Notes: a model not told the origin generated them from the sequence alone. Counted from the first letter of the stretch, positions 8,833-20,395 are shown. The stretch is DNA of 64,000 bases from Pontixanthobacter aquaemixtae (GCF_009827395.1 NZ_WTYX01000001.1:1803722-1867721), one strand, 5' to 3'. Numbers and translations: made by a program.

Positions 8833-11800
8833 TTAGAAGTCGAAGCGAGCCAGGAATGTGAAGCGGCGGTCATTGCGGAACGCCGATCGGGTCACACGAT
8901 TGCCTTGGAAGTCGAAAACTTGCGTCGTCTCGGTAACCGTGTCGAGCAAGTTCACGCCCTGCACGCCCAATTTCACCTGGTCGGTCAAGCTGAAGAAGAT
9001 CGACGCGTCCAACTGCCCCGAAGCCTCCTGCCAGATGGGAGAGAACGGGAAGATATCATCCCGCGCGGTGATCAGGAAATCCGACCGCCAGTTATAGGCA
9101 GCACGAGCCGATACAGGCCCTTTCTCGTAGAAGACCGTCGCGTTGACGGTATGCTCGGAAATTCCCGCCAATGGCTGCGAGCCAGCGAACAGGCTGCCAT
9201 TTCCGGCGAGATCGGAGTTGAAGAAGGATCCGCCATCAACATAGGTATATGTGAATTGCGAACCAAGTCCGCTCAATAGCCCCGGCAAGAAGTCGTAAGT
9301 TTGCTGGTAGGCAACTTCAAAGCCTTTCAGCGTTCCGCCATTGGCGTTGACCGGGCCGTTGACTTCAACATCGATCGCAGCGCCGGTGCTGTCTACGAAA
9401 TTGACAACGTCCACACCGCTATTCACGATCCCTTCAATATCTTTGAGGAACAACGAAGCCGTTAGCGAGCCCACATCATCAAAGTACCATTCAGCGGAAA
9501 GGTCATAATTCCAGGATTCAACCGGCCTGATATTGCGGTTACCGGTTCCGAGCTGGAACAGCGGCCCGGTTTCAAGCGTACCTTCTTGCCTCAGGTCGTT
9601 TGTATTGTCACCGATTTGTCCGCCCGAAGTGAAAAGCTGCAGATCGGGACGGGATATCCCTTTGGATACCGCCGCTCGGAACAACAAACCGCCACCAACA
9701 TCTAGTTTTGCGTTGAAGCTGGGAAGCCAGTGGTCGAATTCGATTTCCCGGTCATCGATCAGGAAGTCACCCGTATGACCGGCAGCAAAGTCAGCCTTGC
9801 GTGCTGCGGACAGACTACAATAGCCGGGCAATGTCTGTCCGGGTGGCGTCAGGCCGCAAGCATTGTCAATCTCTGCGACCTGCACTGTTCCATCTCCGTT
9901 GCCGCCCCTGCCGGGATCGTCAAAGAAGAACGGGCTCGGGAAACCGATCAGGCCGCCTGTGCGCACTTTCGTGCGAACGTAACGGACACCGAAATTGCCT
10001 TCCAGAGTCATGCCATTGTCGAAATCACTGCCGAAATCGATGCGGCCGTAAGCTGCCTTGGTGACCTCGCCGACGTCCGAAATTTCGGACGGGCAGAACG
10101 GATCACATGCGACAACGGTCCCGTCGATCTGAGTGAACGAACGGCCCTGTACGCCAAAGAACGGGTTTGGCGTTTGAGAGAACACATTGATCTCTCTCGC
10201 CTGACGGGCTGACTCGCCCGACAGATATTCGCCCAGGAAGTCATCTGCGCCAAAGAACCATGCCGCGCCGCCTTCGATCGGTGTCGGGGCATTGCCGCGT
10301 TGGAACCTGTCGCCAAACGGGTTGCGGTAATTTGAATAGCCGGGGAACTCATCGACAAAGGCACCACCAGCAATCGCGAATTCTTGACCAGGCAGGCCGG
10401 TGAAGAAGCGACCGGGCTGGAACCCGCCAGTGGCGGCGCAACCCGGACCTGCATTCCATGGGGCACAGCCCGCGCGGCCGGCCCATGGCGCTGACAAGTT
10501 GCCCCAAGTGCTAAAGTTGGTGTTTCGGGTCGTGCGCTCGCGGTCCGACCAGCGAGCGCCGAAACGTGCGCTTTTGAAAAACCCGTCATCGCTGATGTCA
10601 TACTCGGCATCGAAGCGCAGGCTCTCAAGCTCGCCATCATTTTCTTCAATGCTGTCGAGCAGGAACCAGTAATAGGTGTAGAATCCGCTGGAGAAATAAT
10701 CCGCTGGGGCGCCTTGCGGCGCAAGGAACTGGATCTGCGGCGTATCGCCAGTCGCATCAATCGCCACGTCAGCCCATGTGTTCATGGTCCCGATTACTGA
10801 GTCGCGAGTTAGATCGGATTTGATCGTCTGATATTCGAGATTAACCCGCAGTCGGTCAGTGACCTGATAGTCAATGTCGAACGAGAAATCTTCGGTCGTG
10901 GCATCGGTCCCGCGCTGGAACCGGAGCGATTCCATCGGAATACCGCCCCAACCAAACGGGTTGGCATAAGCATCGCCGACACGCTGGGTTAGAATGCCGC
11001 TTTGGAAAACACCATTGCTGTCAAACTGCCAACTTTCACCGGGCCGCGGCGTCGGGAAAAGAGCGTCATCGTTCACAAGAGCAAGAATTGCATTCTCGTC
11101 TGTGAAGAATTGCGTTTCTGCGCGCAGCCACTCGAACGTAAACAGAAAATCGCGGTTCGGGCTCTCATATTGAAGAACCGCCGACATCGCTTCACGATCG
11201 CGCGTCAACTCGGTCGTGCGGACACCTGCACCTTTAGGCGCAACCACCGTACCCGCAGGCGGGAAATTCGAAGCATCGAATGCCGGCGCCCCGCCGAAAC
11301 CGCCGGAACCAACCGATTGTACACGGATGCAAGGTGCATCGAGCATGCTGGCACGATAACAAGGGTCGGTCAGCTGCGATGCATCGGTACGGCTGACAAG
11401 TTCAGAATTCGCATAACCCAACTGAAAACCGATGGAGCCTCCGTCGCCTTCATAGGTAGTCGAACCAAGGATCGAGAAACCAGGCGACCACTCCTCAGCC
11501 AGATCACCAACATTGCCTTCGATTGTGCCGGCGATGCGCGTGCCCGGATTATCCAGCGGCTTGCGCGTGACAAGATTCACCGTGCCAGCGATTCCACCCT
11601 CGACCATGTCGGATGTGACGTTCTTGAAGACCTCAACCCGGCCCAGAAGCTCGGGAGACACATCGTTGAAACTCAGCACCCGGCCGCCGGTCGCCGAAAA
11701 GATATCTCGGCCGTTCAATTCAGACCGTACGAATGGCAAGCCGCGAACGATCACCCCGGTCCCCTCGACCGAGAAGCGGTCGGGATCGGTGGTCTTTTCA

Positions 11801-12153
11801 AAGCGACCGATATTCACGCCCGGGACACGCTGCAATGCCTCCGCAACCGAGCGGTCTGGAAGCGCGCCGATGTCCTCAGCAGAGATAACGTCAACGAACG
11901 TATCTGCATTCTGCTTGATGTCCTGCGCCGTATCCAGAGCAGCCTTAAAGCCGCTGACGACGATCACGTCCTCGTCTTCGGTCGTATCGACTTCAGTTTC
12001 AGAAGAGTCCGGAGCGCCGGCATCCTGCGCCCATGCCGGAGTCACCATTGCCATGCAGAGCGCGAGGCTCGATGCGGTACCCAAAGCCTTCATGCGGCCC
12101 GAGACACCCCACACGGTCAGACGCCGATCATCAAAACGGTTTTCTTCAGACAA
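8833..12153 (-). CDS. TonB-dependent receptor, probable beta-glucan uptake
   Basis: 1106-residue outer-membrane receptor. The N-terminus has a signal sequence ending in PAWAQD, then the acidic stretch and TonB-box-like DVIVVSGFKAALDTAQ. The plug domain follows (VDVISAEDIGALPDRSVAEALQRVPGV, then VRGLPFVRSELNGR). A long 22-strand beta-barrel region ends in the aromatic FLARFDF typical of outer-membrane proteins. It should import glucan oligosaccharides using TonB energy. The start is TTG at 12153, four bases after the strong GGGAGG-type ribosome site. Two lac-like operators lie 64-103 bases upstream. The length is typical of the long carbohydrate TBDRs of Sphingomonadales, Xanthomonadales and Caulobacterales. 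Confidence 0.93.
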   Translation of the reverse strand: MSEENRFDDRRLTVWGVSGRMKALGTASSLALCMAMVTPAWAQDAGAPDSSETEVDTTEDEDVIVVSGFKAALDTAQDIKQNADTFVDVISAEDIGALPDRSVAEALQRVPGVNIGRFEKTTDPDRFSVEGTGVIVRGLPFVRSELNGRDIFSATGGRVLSFNDVSPELLGRVEVFKNVTSDMVEGGIAGTVNLVTRKPLDNPGTRIAGTIEGNVGDLAEEWSPGFSILGSTTYEGDGGSIGFQLGYANSELVSRTDASQLTDPCYRASMLDAPCIRVQSVGSGGFGGAPAFDASNFPPAGTVVAPKGAGVRTTELTRDREAMSAVLQYESPNRDFLFTFEWLRAETQFFTDENAILALVNDDALFPTPRPGESWQFDSNGVFQSGILTQRVGDAYANPFGWGGIPMESLRFQRGTDATTEDFSFDIDYQVTDRLRVNLEYQTIKSDLTRDSVIGTMNTWADVAIDATGDTPQIQFLAPQGAPADYFSSGFYTYYWFLLDSIEENDGELESLRFDAEYDISDDGFFKSARFGARWSDRERTTRNTNFSTWGNLSAPWAGRAGCAPWNAGPGCAATGGFQPGRFFTGLPGQEFAIAGGAFVDEFPGYSNYRNPFGDRFQRGNAPTPIEGGAAWFFGADDFLGEYLSGESARQAREINVFSQTPNPFFGVQGRSFTQIDGTVVACDPFCPSEISDVGEVTKAAYGRIDFGSDFDNGMTLEGNFGVRYVRTKVRTGGLIGFPSPFFFDDPGRGGNGDGTVQVAEIDNACGLTPPGQTLPGYCSLSAARKADFAAGHTGDFLIDDREIEFDHWLPSFNAKLDVGGGLLFRAAVSKGISRPDLQLFTSGGQIGDNTNDLRQEGTLETGPLFQLGTGNRNIRPVESWNYDLSAEWYFDDVGSLTASLFLKDIEGIVNSGVDVVNFVDSTGAAIDVEVNGPVNANGGTLKGFEVAYQQTYDFLPGLLSGLGSQFTYTYVDGGSFFNSDLAGNGSLFAGSQPLAGISEHTVNATVFYEKGPVSARAAYNWRSDFLITARDDIFPFSPIWQEASGQLDASIFFSLTDQVKLGVQGVNLLDTVTETTQVFDFQGNRVTRSAFRNDRRFTFLARFDF

Positions 12154-12216
12154 ATTAGCCTCCCAAATGGTCGAGTCTGCTTAAAATATGCTCGACTTCA
12201 CCCCTCACTAGTTCAA

Positions 12217-12234
12217 ATTGTGAGCGTTCACAAT
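12217..12234. promoter_or_regulatory. Lac-like operator O1, TBDR/halogenase divergent region
   Basis: ATTGTGAGCGTTCACAAT differs at one base from the symmetric E. coli lac operator (GCGCTC there, GCGTTC here). It lies between the divergent TBDR and halogenase-like genes, next to a second copy. A LacI protein from this locus, most likely the one at 6633-7688, is the inferred ligand. Confidence 0.8.
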
Positions 12235-12240
12235 AGCAAA

Positions 12241-12256
12241 AATGAACGTTCACAAT
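12241..12256. promoter_or_regulatory. Lac-like operator O2, TBDR/halogenase divergent region
   Basis: AATGAACGTTCACAAT contains the perfect palindrome TGAACGTTCA. Its centre is 22 bp from that of O1, about two helical turns, so two repressors would bind the same face of the DNA. Its right half is identical to that of O1. Confidence 0.75.
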
Positions 12257-12522
12257 TTTCGTCTTTGGTGCTAGCCTAAGGGCATTATCGGCAGTCAGAA
12301 AGGATGGCTACCACAAGCGGAACTGGACGTTAGATATTGTGGGGAAAGACTTTTCTCGCATATTCATTCGTCAATCGCGAAGGGACGAAAGTAAGAGAGC
12401 AGTTCACATTCGTAGCGTTTCGAATAATCAACATTCGGGGTTTGCCCGAGAACGTTGCAAGAAAGACACAATGACCGGGATTGGCGGAAAAACCGCCTCT
12501 CGAGAAACAGGGTGACAATCCA
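12257..12522. other. Leader between the lac-like operators and the halogenase-like gene
   Basis: 266 bases without a supportable gene. It would form a long 5' leader if the halogenase-like promoter overlaps the operators. A small hairpin (GGCGG, five A, CCGCC) lies at about 12483-12497, close to the start codon. Nothing else was recognised. Confidence 0.5.
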
Positions 12523-14037
12523 ATGGCTATCAGCAAGATCGTGATTGTAGGTGGTGGGACAGCGGGCTGGATGACCGCCGCCGCACTGTCAAAGCTCAAA
12601 TCGGGCCATAATGTCGAGATCACCCTGATCGAATCCGAACAGATCGGGACGGTCGGCGTTGGCGAAGCGACAATTCCGCCTTTCGTCGATTTCAACCAAT
12701 TGCTCGAGATCGACGAGCGTGAGATGCTGGCGGCCGTGCAAGGCACTTTCAAGCTTGGCATCCAATTCGCCAATTGGGGGAAGATCGGGGAAAGCTACCT
12801 CCATCCGTTCGGCAATTATGGCTACGAGATCGATGGCTTGTCGTTTCACAGTATCTGGCACAGCTGCCAGCAGAGAGGTGACAAACGGCCTATCCAGGTT
12901 TTCAATATAGAGACCATGGCCGCTCATTTCGGCAAGTTCGCCCGCACCGCCGATTATCAGCGCGAAGATCTTCCGCCGATGAACTATGCCTATCACATTG
13001 ACGCCACGCGCTATGCCGGATTCTTGCGCGCCTATGCCGAAGCGCGCGGCGTGGTCAGGCGCGAAGGCCGGGTGGCAGACGTCACGCTCAACAATGAAAG
13101 CGGTTTCGTCGAAACGGTGACGATGAATGATGGAGAGACTGTCGCCGGTGACCTGTTCGTCGACTGCTCCGGCTTCCGGGGCCTGCTGATCGAGCAGGCT
13201 CTTGAAACCGGCTATGATGACTGGACACGTTTCCTGCCGTGCGATCGTGCCGTGGCACTGCCATGCAACCGAGACGATGGCAGCCCGCCGCATCCCTACA
13301 CCAAGGCCACAGCCCATTCCGCCGGTTGGCAGTGGCGGGTTCCGCTGCAGCATCGCAATGGCAACGGCCATGTCTATTGCAGCCAGTTTATGGAAGACGA
13401 CGAGGCGCATGATATTCTTGTTGCAAACCTTGCCGGCAAGCCGACTGCTGAGCCGAATTTCCTCCGCTTTGTTACCGGTCGCCGCAAGAAATTCTGGAAC
13501 AAGAATGTCGTCGCTTTGGGCCTTGCCGCCGGCTTTATGGAACCTCTCGAATCGACATCGATCCACCTGATCAACACCGGGATCAACAAACTGATCGCGC
13601 TTTTGTCGCTAGACGGTGTAACGCAGGCGCAAGAAGATGCCTTCAACCGGTTCACGACCAAAGAGTACGAGCGGATACGCGACTTTCTGGTCCTCCACTA
13701 TAATGCGACCTCGCGCGATGACAGCGAGTTCTGGAATTATTGCCGGACGATGGAAGTGCCCGATAGTCTGACCGAAAAGGTCGAATTGTTCCGGCTCAAC
13801 GGCCAGATATTCCGCGAAGAAGACGAGCTTTTCACGGAGACTAGCTGGGCTGCGGTTATGATGGGCCAGGGAATACAGATGGAGGGCCACAGTGTGATGG
13901 CCGATGCGTTGCCGTTCGAAAAAACCATACAAGAACTCGACGAAATCGAGAAATCGGTTCGCTTCCTCGTCGGCAAGATCCCAACTCATGAAGCCTATTT
14001 GAAAAATTACTGCCCCGCCGATCCCCTGGCAAATTGA
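12523..14037 (+). CDS. Tryptophan-halogenase-like flavin-dependent protein
   Basis: 504 residues from ATG 12523; a TTG reading from 12481 adds nothing recognisable. The FAD-binding motif GGGTAGW is at about 10-16. Motif GVGEATIPPF follows at 45-54, then the conserved catalytic-lysine segment FKLGIQF (Lys 77, matching PrnA Lys79). The halogenase tryptophan motif appears as WQWRVP, and PLESTSIHL carries Glu 343 (matching PrnA Glu346). Key residues of the family are thus intact. Tryptophan halogenases chlorinate or brominate indoles with reduced flavin. Members lying next to TBDRs in Caulobacter, Xanthomonas and sphingomonads have no established substrate. It is divergent from the glucan TBDR and shares the lac-like operators, so it is probably induced with the glucan genes. 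Confidence 0.88.
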   Translation: MAISKIVIVGGGTAGWMTAAALSKLKSGHNVEITLIESEQIGTVGVGEATIPPFVDFNQLLEIDEREMLAAVQGTFKLGIQFANWGKIGESYLHPFGNYGYEIDGLSFHSIWHSCQQRGDKRPIQVFNIETMAAHFGKFARTADYQREDLPPMNYAYHIDATRYAGFLRAYAEARGVVRREGRVADVTLNNESGFVETVTMNDGETVAGDLFVDCSGFRGLLIEQALETGYDDWTRFLPCDRAVALPCNRDDGSPPHPYTKATAHSAGWQWRVPLQHRNGNGHVYCSQFMEDDEAHDILVANLAGKPTAEPNFLRFVTGRRKKFWNKNVVALGLAAGFMEPLESTSIHLINTGINKLIALLSLDGVTQAQEDAFNRFTTKEYERIRDFLVLHYNATSRDDSEFWNYCRTMEVPDSLTEKVELFRLNGQIFREEDELFTETSWAAVMMGQGIQMEGHSVMADALPFEKTIQELDEIEKSVRFLVGKIPTHEAYLKNYCPADPLAN

Positions 14038-14082
14038 CATTTGCGCGGAGAGACAAATTTCACCGCTGGCAAATATGGCCGT

Positions 14083-14790
14083 TTATTCCGGGTCGGGGAT
14101 ATCGATCCAATTCGTCTGCGTAATGATCGAAAAACCAGCTGCCGGATGGCTCATTCTGACGAGCGTGACCTGCTGCTTATCAAGCCGCGTTTGCCTTTCG
14201 ATCACAAACACCGGGCTATGCTGGGCAATTTGCAGATGGCGCGATTGTTTTGCATCGGCGGCTTCGGCTTTCAAAGTGGTGCATACCGATGAATAGGGCA
14301 CTTTCTGCAGCAACCATTCATTGGGGCTGATCTCGCTAAAGTCCTGCACCTCTGCCTCGGGTACAACGGCCAGATTTATCAACCTGTCTTCAAGCTGGTA
14401 CGGGCGCCCGTCCGACAAATGCAGGCAGCAAATGTGAAGCAACGGTGCGCCTGCAAAATAGCCGGACCTGTCGAGCGGCCTGCCCCCCTTGCGCGCAGAC
14501 AATAACGAATAACCATACTCCGCGCCGCTATCGGTCACTTCGCGCCGGACAACGGGAATTGTCAGCGTAGAGGAATGCGCGTTGCGAGCGGCGACTTTGG
14601 TACCCGCTTTTCGTTTCCGTTCGAGCAACCCTTGGTCGACCAGCTGCTCCATTGCGCGGCGGACAGTGCCGCGAGCAACTCCGAATTCTTCAGCCAATTG
14701 TTCTTCATGTGGAAGGCTGCTGCCCGCCGGCCAGACCTGTTGCGATATACGCTGCAACATCTCGGTTCTGATCTTTTCGTATGCGTGCAT
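14083..14790 (-). CDS. hutC: HutC, GntR-family repressor of histidine utilisation
   Basis: 235 residues from ATG 14790; the longer reading to 14955 would overlap hutI and was rejected. The N-terminal winged helix spans residues about 1-70 (MHAYEKIRTEMLQRI, then HEEQLAEEFGVARGTVRRAMEQL). A UTRA ligand-binding domain follows, with segments such as RPYQLEDRLINLAVVPE and RQTRLDKQQVTLVRMSHPA. HutC proteins repress hut operons and are released by urocanate. The gene is divergent from hutI, with a palindromic site between them. Its 3' end converges on the halogenase-like gene. Confidence 0.92.
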   Translation of the reverse strand: MHAYEKIRTEMLQRISQQVWPAGSSLPHEEQLAEEFGVARGTVRRAMEQLVDQGLLERKRKAGTKVAARNAHSSTLTIPVVRREVTDSGAEYGYSLLSARKGGRPLDRSGYFAGAPLLHICCLHLSDGRPYQLEDRLINLAVVPEAEVQDFSEISPNEWLLQKVPYSSVCTTLKAEAADAKQSRHLQIAQHSPVFVIERQTRLDKQQVTLVRMSHPAAGFSIITQTNWIDIPDPE

Positions 14791-14832
14791 CCTTTGCCTC
14801 ACATTGGGCTGCCTTGGTGATTGACAACCTCT

Positions 14833-14850
14833 ATTATGTATAGACATATT
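14833..14850. promoter_or_regulatory. Probable HutC operator overlapping the hut promoter
   Basis: The core TATGTATAGACATA (14835-14848) is a near-perfect inverted repeat extended by AT-rich flanks. It lies in the 98-base hutC/hutI divergent gap. A TTGACA at 14821-14826 is suitably placed as a -35 for hutI, with the palindrome covering the spacer and -10 area, so binding would block transcription. Confidence 0.75.
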
Positions 14851-14888
14851 ATGCATTCGCTCAACACCGCAAGAGGTCGAGATTCGCA

Positions 14889-16078
14889 ATGGCCGAAAGC
14901 TATGTTCTGACAAATGCCCGACTGGCCCCGGTTGAGCACGAGGCTGGTTATTCAATGCCGGGAGCGATCGTGGTGGACAGCGGCATGATCGCCTTTGCCG
15001 GGCCAGACGACGAAACTCCCCAGCAGTATCAGGGCGCGCCCCGCCGATCGCTTGGCGGTCGCGTGGTCACGCCCGGCCTGATCGATTGCCACACGCATCT
15101 CGTCTATCACGGGTCGCGTGCGCGCGAGTTTGAAATGCGCCTGACCGGGGCAACTTACGAAGAAATCATGCGCGCCGGCGGCGGGATATTTTCCACGGTC
15201 GAGGCTACACGCGCCGCGTCGAACGAAGCTCTGCTATCGGGCGCATTGTCGCGTGTTGATCGGATGATCGGCGAAGGTGTGACCACGATCGAGATCAAAT
15301 CGGGATATGGGCTGGATGTCGAAACCGAATTGCGGATGCTGCGAACCGCGCGCGCGATTGAGACTCACCGCCCGGTTCGAATCCGCACGACGTTTTTGGG
15401 GGCCCATGCGTTTCCCAAACAGATGAGCGCGGATGAGTATCTGACCCAAATCTGCCTGCCCGCGCTGGATGCTGCGGCGGATGAGGGGCTGGTCGATGCT
15501 GTCGACGGCTTTTGCGAAAACATCGCCTTTTCCGCCGCGCAGATCGAGCGGGTCTTCGAACACGCGGCAAAGCGCGGTCTGCCGGTCAAGCTCCATGCCG
15601 AGCAATTATCCGATCAGGGCGGGGCGAAATTGGCAGCGCGTTTTCAAGGGCTCTCCGCCGATCATCTGGAGTTTCTTAGCGATGAAGGTGTGTCCGCAAT
15701 GGCTGAGGCGGGAACCGTCGCGGTTCTTTTGCCCGGTGCCTTTTATATGCTGAAAGAAACGCGCAAACCGCCAGTTGAAAGACTGCGTGCTGCAGGCGTA
15801 CCAATGGCGCTCGCCACCGATTGCAATCCCGGCTCTTCGCCCATGACGTCGATACTTCTAGCCATGAATATGGGGGCAACCTTGTTTGGCCTGTCACCGC
15901 AGGAATGTCTGGAAGGTGTAACCTCAAACGCAGCCAAAGCGTTGGGATTGCCCGATGCCGGCCAGATCAAAGCCGGGATGCGGGCCGACCTCGCGATCTG
16001 GGATGTCGATGATCCGGCCGAGCTGACTTACCGCATCGGCGACGCCCCGCTCCACGAACGCATTTTCGGAGGCGTAGC

Positions 16079-16085
<7 letters not shown>
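14889..16085 (+). CDS. hutI: Imidazolonepropionase
   Basis: 398-residue amidohydrolase that opens imidazolone-5-propionate to N-formimino-L-glutamate, step 3 of histidine degradation, in the cytoplasm. The metal-binding [10 protein letters not shown] segment is at about 72-81 and the family segment [11 protein letters not shown] follows at about 136. [15 protein letters not shown] and [12 protein letters not shown] complete the active site. The start at ATG 14889 follows an AAGAGG ribosome site. It is the first gene of the hut operon and overlaps hutH by seven bases. Confidence 0.96.
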
Positions 16086-17615
<1,530 letters not shown>

Positions 17616-17623
<8 letters not shown>

Positions 17624-19292
17624 TCGCACGCATAACAGCCGTGCCGTGTTCCCCCCGACCGGCAGCGAGCTCAATACCAAAAGCTGGCTGACCGAAGCGC
17701 CGCTGCGCATGCTGATGAACAATCTGCACCCGGACGTTGCGGAAAATCCGGACGAGCTGGTTGTCTATGGCGGAATTGGCCGGGCGGCGCGCAACTGGGC
17801 TGCATTTGACGCGATTGTAGAGAGTTTGAAAACACTGGAAGAGGATCAAACGCTTCTTGTCCAGTCGGGCAAGCCTGTGGGCGTTTTCAGGACGCATAGC
17901 GACGCACCGCGCGTGCTGATCGCCAATTCGAACCTGGTGCCGCATTGGGCGAATTGGGATCACTTCAACGAGCTCGATAAAAAGGGCTTGGCAATGTACG
18001 GCCAGATGACGGCTGGATCGTGGATCTATATCGGCACGCAGGGGATCGTTCAGGGCACCTACGAGACTTTTGTCGAGGCAGGCCGCCAACATTATGGCGG
18101 CAATCTGCGCGGCAAATGGATTTTGACCGCAGGGCTTGGCGGAATGGGCGGTGCGCAGCCGCTGGCGGCAGTCATGGCGGGCGCGTGCTGCCTCGCGATC
18201 GAATGCGACGAAACCCGCGCGGATTTCCGGCTCCGCACCCGATATGTCGATGAGAAAACACGCGATCTGGATGAAGCATTGGCGATGATCGATCGCTGGA
18301 CAAAGGCGGGTGAAGCCAAGTCAGTCGCCTTGATCGGCAATGCCGCGGAAATCGTGCCCGAATTGCTCAAACGCGGCGTCAGGCCCGACATTCTCACCGA
18401 TCAGACCAGCGCGCATGATCCGGTGCACGGCTATCTTCCGATTGGCTGGAGCGTGGCCGAATGGCGCGCAAAACAGGAAAGCGATCCCAAGGCGGTCGAA
18501 AAGGCTGCGAGAGCTGCGATGAAAACGCATGTCCGCGCGATGGTGGACTATCACAATGCCGGCGTTCCGACCGTCGATTACGGCAACAATATCCGGCAAG
18601 TCGCGCTGGATGAGGGGCTTGAAGATGCGTTTGCCTTCCCGGGATTTGTGCCCGCCTATATCCGCCCGCTTTTTTGCCGCGGAATTGGCCCGTTTCGCTG
18701 GTGCGCGTTGTCGGGCGACCCGGAAGATATCTACAAAACCGACGCCAAGGTGAAAGAGATTATCGCCGATGACCCGCACCTGCATAATTGGCTGGATATG
18801 GCCCGCGAGCGGATCAGTTTTCAGGGTCTGCCGGCGCGGATTTGCTGGGTCGGTCTGGGCCAGCGTCACAAACTCGGTCTCGCGTTTAACGAAATGGTTC
18901 GTAACGGCGAATTGAGCGCGCCGGTGGTTATCGGCCGCGATCATCTGGACAGCGGATCGGTCGCATCACCAAACCGCGAAACAGAGGCAATGAAGGACGG
19001 TAGCGACGCAGTTTCCGACTGGCCTCTGCTCAACGCGCTGCTCAACACCGCAAGCGGCGCGACATGGGTCAGCCTGCACCATGGCGGCGGCGTCGGCATG
19101 GGATTTTCGCAGCACAGCGGGATGGTCATTTGCTGCGACGGCACAGAGGATGCCGACCGGCGCATTGCCAATGTTTTGTGGAATGATCCAGCAACCGGTG
19201 TGATGCGCCATGCCGATGCGGGATATGAAGACGCCCTTGCCTGCGCGCGCGATCACGGGCTCGATTTGCCCGGAATTGCGGGGATGCGATAG
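17616..19292 (+). CDS. hutU: Urocanate hydratase
   Basis: 558 residues from ATG 17616, the usual length for urocanase; an upstream in-frame start at 17532 lies within hutH and was rejected. It converts urocanate to imidazolone-5-propionate using tightly bound [22 protein letters not shown] is the dinucleotide-binding region, QTSAHDP is family-specific, and the conserved CRGIGPFRW is present, as is [17 protein letters not shown] near the end. It sits between hutH (overlapping) and hutG (9-base gap). Confidence 0.97.
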
Positions 19293-19301
19293 AGCCGCGA
19301 A

Positions 19302-20237
19302 ATGGCTGTTGAGTTCATTCCTGCTGCGCCTTGGAATGGCCGCTCCGACCCCGAAGACGGGGCCGATGCCGTTCGCTTGCACCACCTGATCGCTGACGAT
19401 GCAAGCCGCGCGGTGTTGGGCTTTGCGAGCGAAGCCGGTGTCATCCGCAACAAGGGACGAAAAGGCGCAGCTGCCGGCCCGGCATCACTACGAAATGCGC
19501 TGGCGAATATGGCCGCGCCAAGCGGTGCAGAGCCCTTCAGCGACCTTGGCAATATCGTCATCACCGACGATGATCTGGAAGAGGGCCAGGCTGCACTGAG
19601 CGCCCGCATATCCGACGCTTTGGAGAGACATGACCGGCTGGTTGTTTTGGGCGGCGGGCACGAGACTGCATTTGGCAGCTATTGCGGAATTGCCGCGCAG
19701 TTTGTCAGCAAAAGAATCGGGATCATCAATCTCGATGCGCATCTCGACCTGCGCCTTGTCGGTGACAACGGGCCATCATCCGGAACGCCCTTCGCGCAAA
19801 TTCGCGCGCTGCGCCCTGAGCATTTCGATTATCTATGTTTGGGCGTCGCGGAAGAATCGAACACCCAAGCTTTGATGAATCGCGCGCAAGAATGGGGCGT
19901 GGCAATGGTCAGCGATCACGCGCTGATTGCAGACAAACACGCTGCCGACGGCGCAATTCGTGAGATCATCTCGCGGTCCGAGATCGTCTATCTAACCATC
20001 GATATTGATGTTCTGCCGCACTATCAGGCGCCCGGCGTCAGCGCGCCCGCAGCCCGAGGGGTCGATCTCTCAACAATCGAACATCTGGTTGATCATGTCT
20101 TGGTAACTTGCCGGGAGTTGGACTGCCCTTGCCCTCTGGCGGATATCGTCGAACTATCGCCCCCGCATGATCCACAAAATGTCACCGCCAAGAGCGCCGC
20201 ATTATTGGCGCGGCGGTTACTGTTCGCGGATCTCTAA
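19302..20237 (+). CDS. hutG: Formimidoylglutamase, arginase superfamily
   Basis: 311 residues of the ureohydrolase (arginase/agmatinase) superfamily. Manganese-binding motifs are GGGHETAFGSY, INLDAHLDLR and TIDIDVLP. In this context it hydrolyses N-formimino-L-glutamate to glutamate and formamide, completing a four-step pathway. The alternative five-step route would need hutF, which is absent here. It is the last gene of the operon. The following 158 bases up to virB3 hold no gene. Confidence 0.93.
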   Translation: MAVEFIPAAPWNGRSDPEDGADAVRLHHLIADDASRAVLGFASEAGVIRNKGRKGAAAGPASLRNALANMAAPSGAEPFSDLGNIVITDDDLEEGQAALSARISDALERHDRLVVLGGGHETAFGSYCGIAAQFVSKRIGIINLDAHLDLRLVGDNGPSSGTPFAQIRALRPEHFDYLCLGVAEESNTQALMNRAQEWGVAMVSDHALIADKHAADGAIREIISRSEIVYLTIDIDVLPHYQAPGVSAPAARGVDLSTIEHLVDHVLVTCRELDCPCPLADIVELSPPHDPQNVTAKSAALLARRLLFADL

Positions 20238-20395
20238 AGACGCTGCGCAACTATTTCAGCAGCGCCAATTCGACATAGTCTGACGCCCTATTGAATGTAT
20301 AGCTCACCCGCCGGGCCGGAATTCGTCTTGGTTAATCCCTTGCCAGCACACGCGATTCTATTGCAGGGTGGTCGTGATGAGGGGTTTTCGAATCG

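Noticed and set aside
11002-12279. A 425-residue open frame on the plus strand opposite the glucan TBDR.
   Set aside because: It is antisense to a well-supported receptor, has no recognisable domain, and is Arg/His-rich as expected of a reverse shadow of a GC-rich gene.
20238-20395. Possible terminator after hutG.
   Set aside because: Only a five-base stem without a T run was found.
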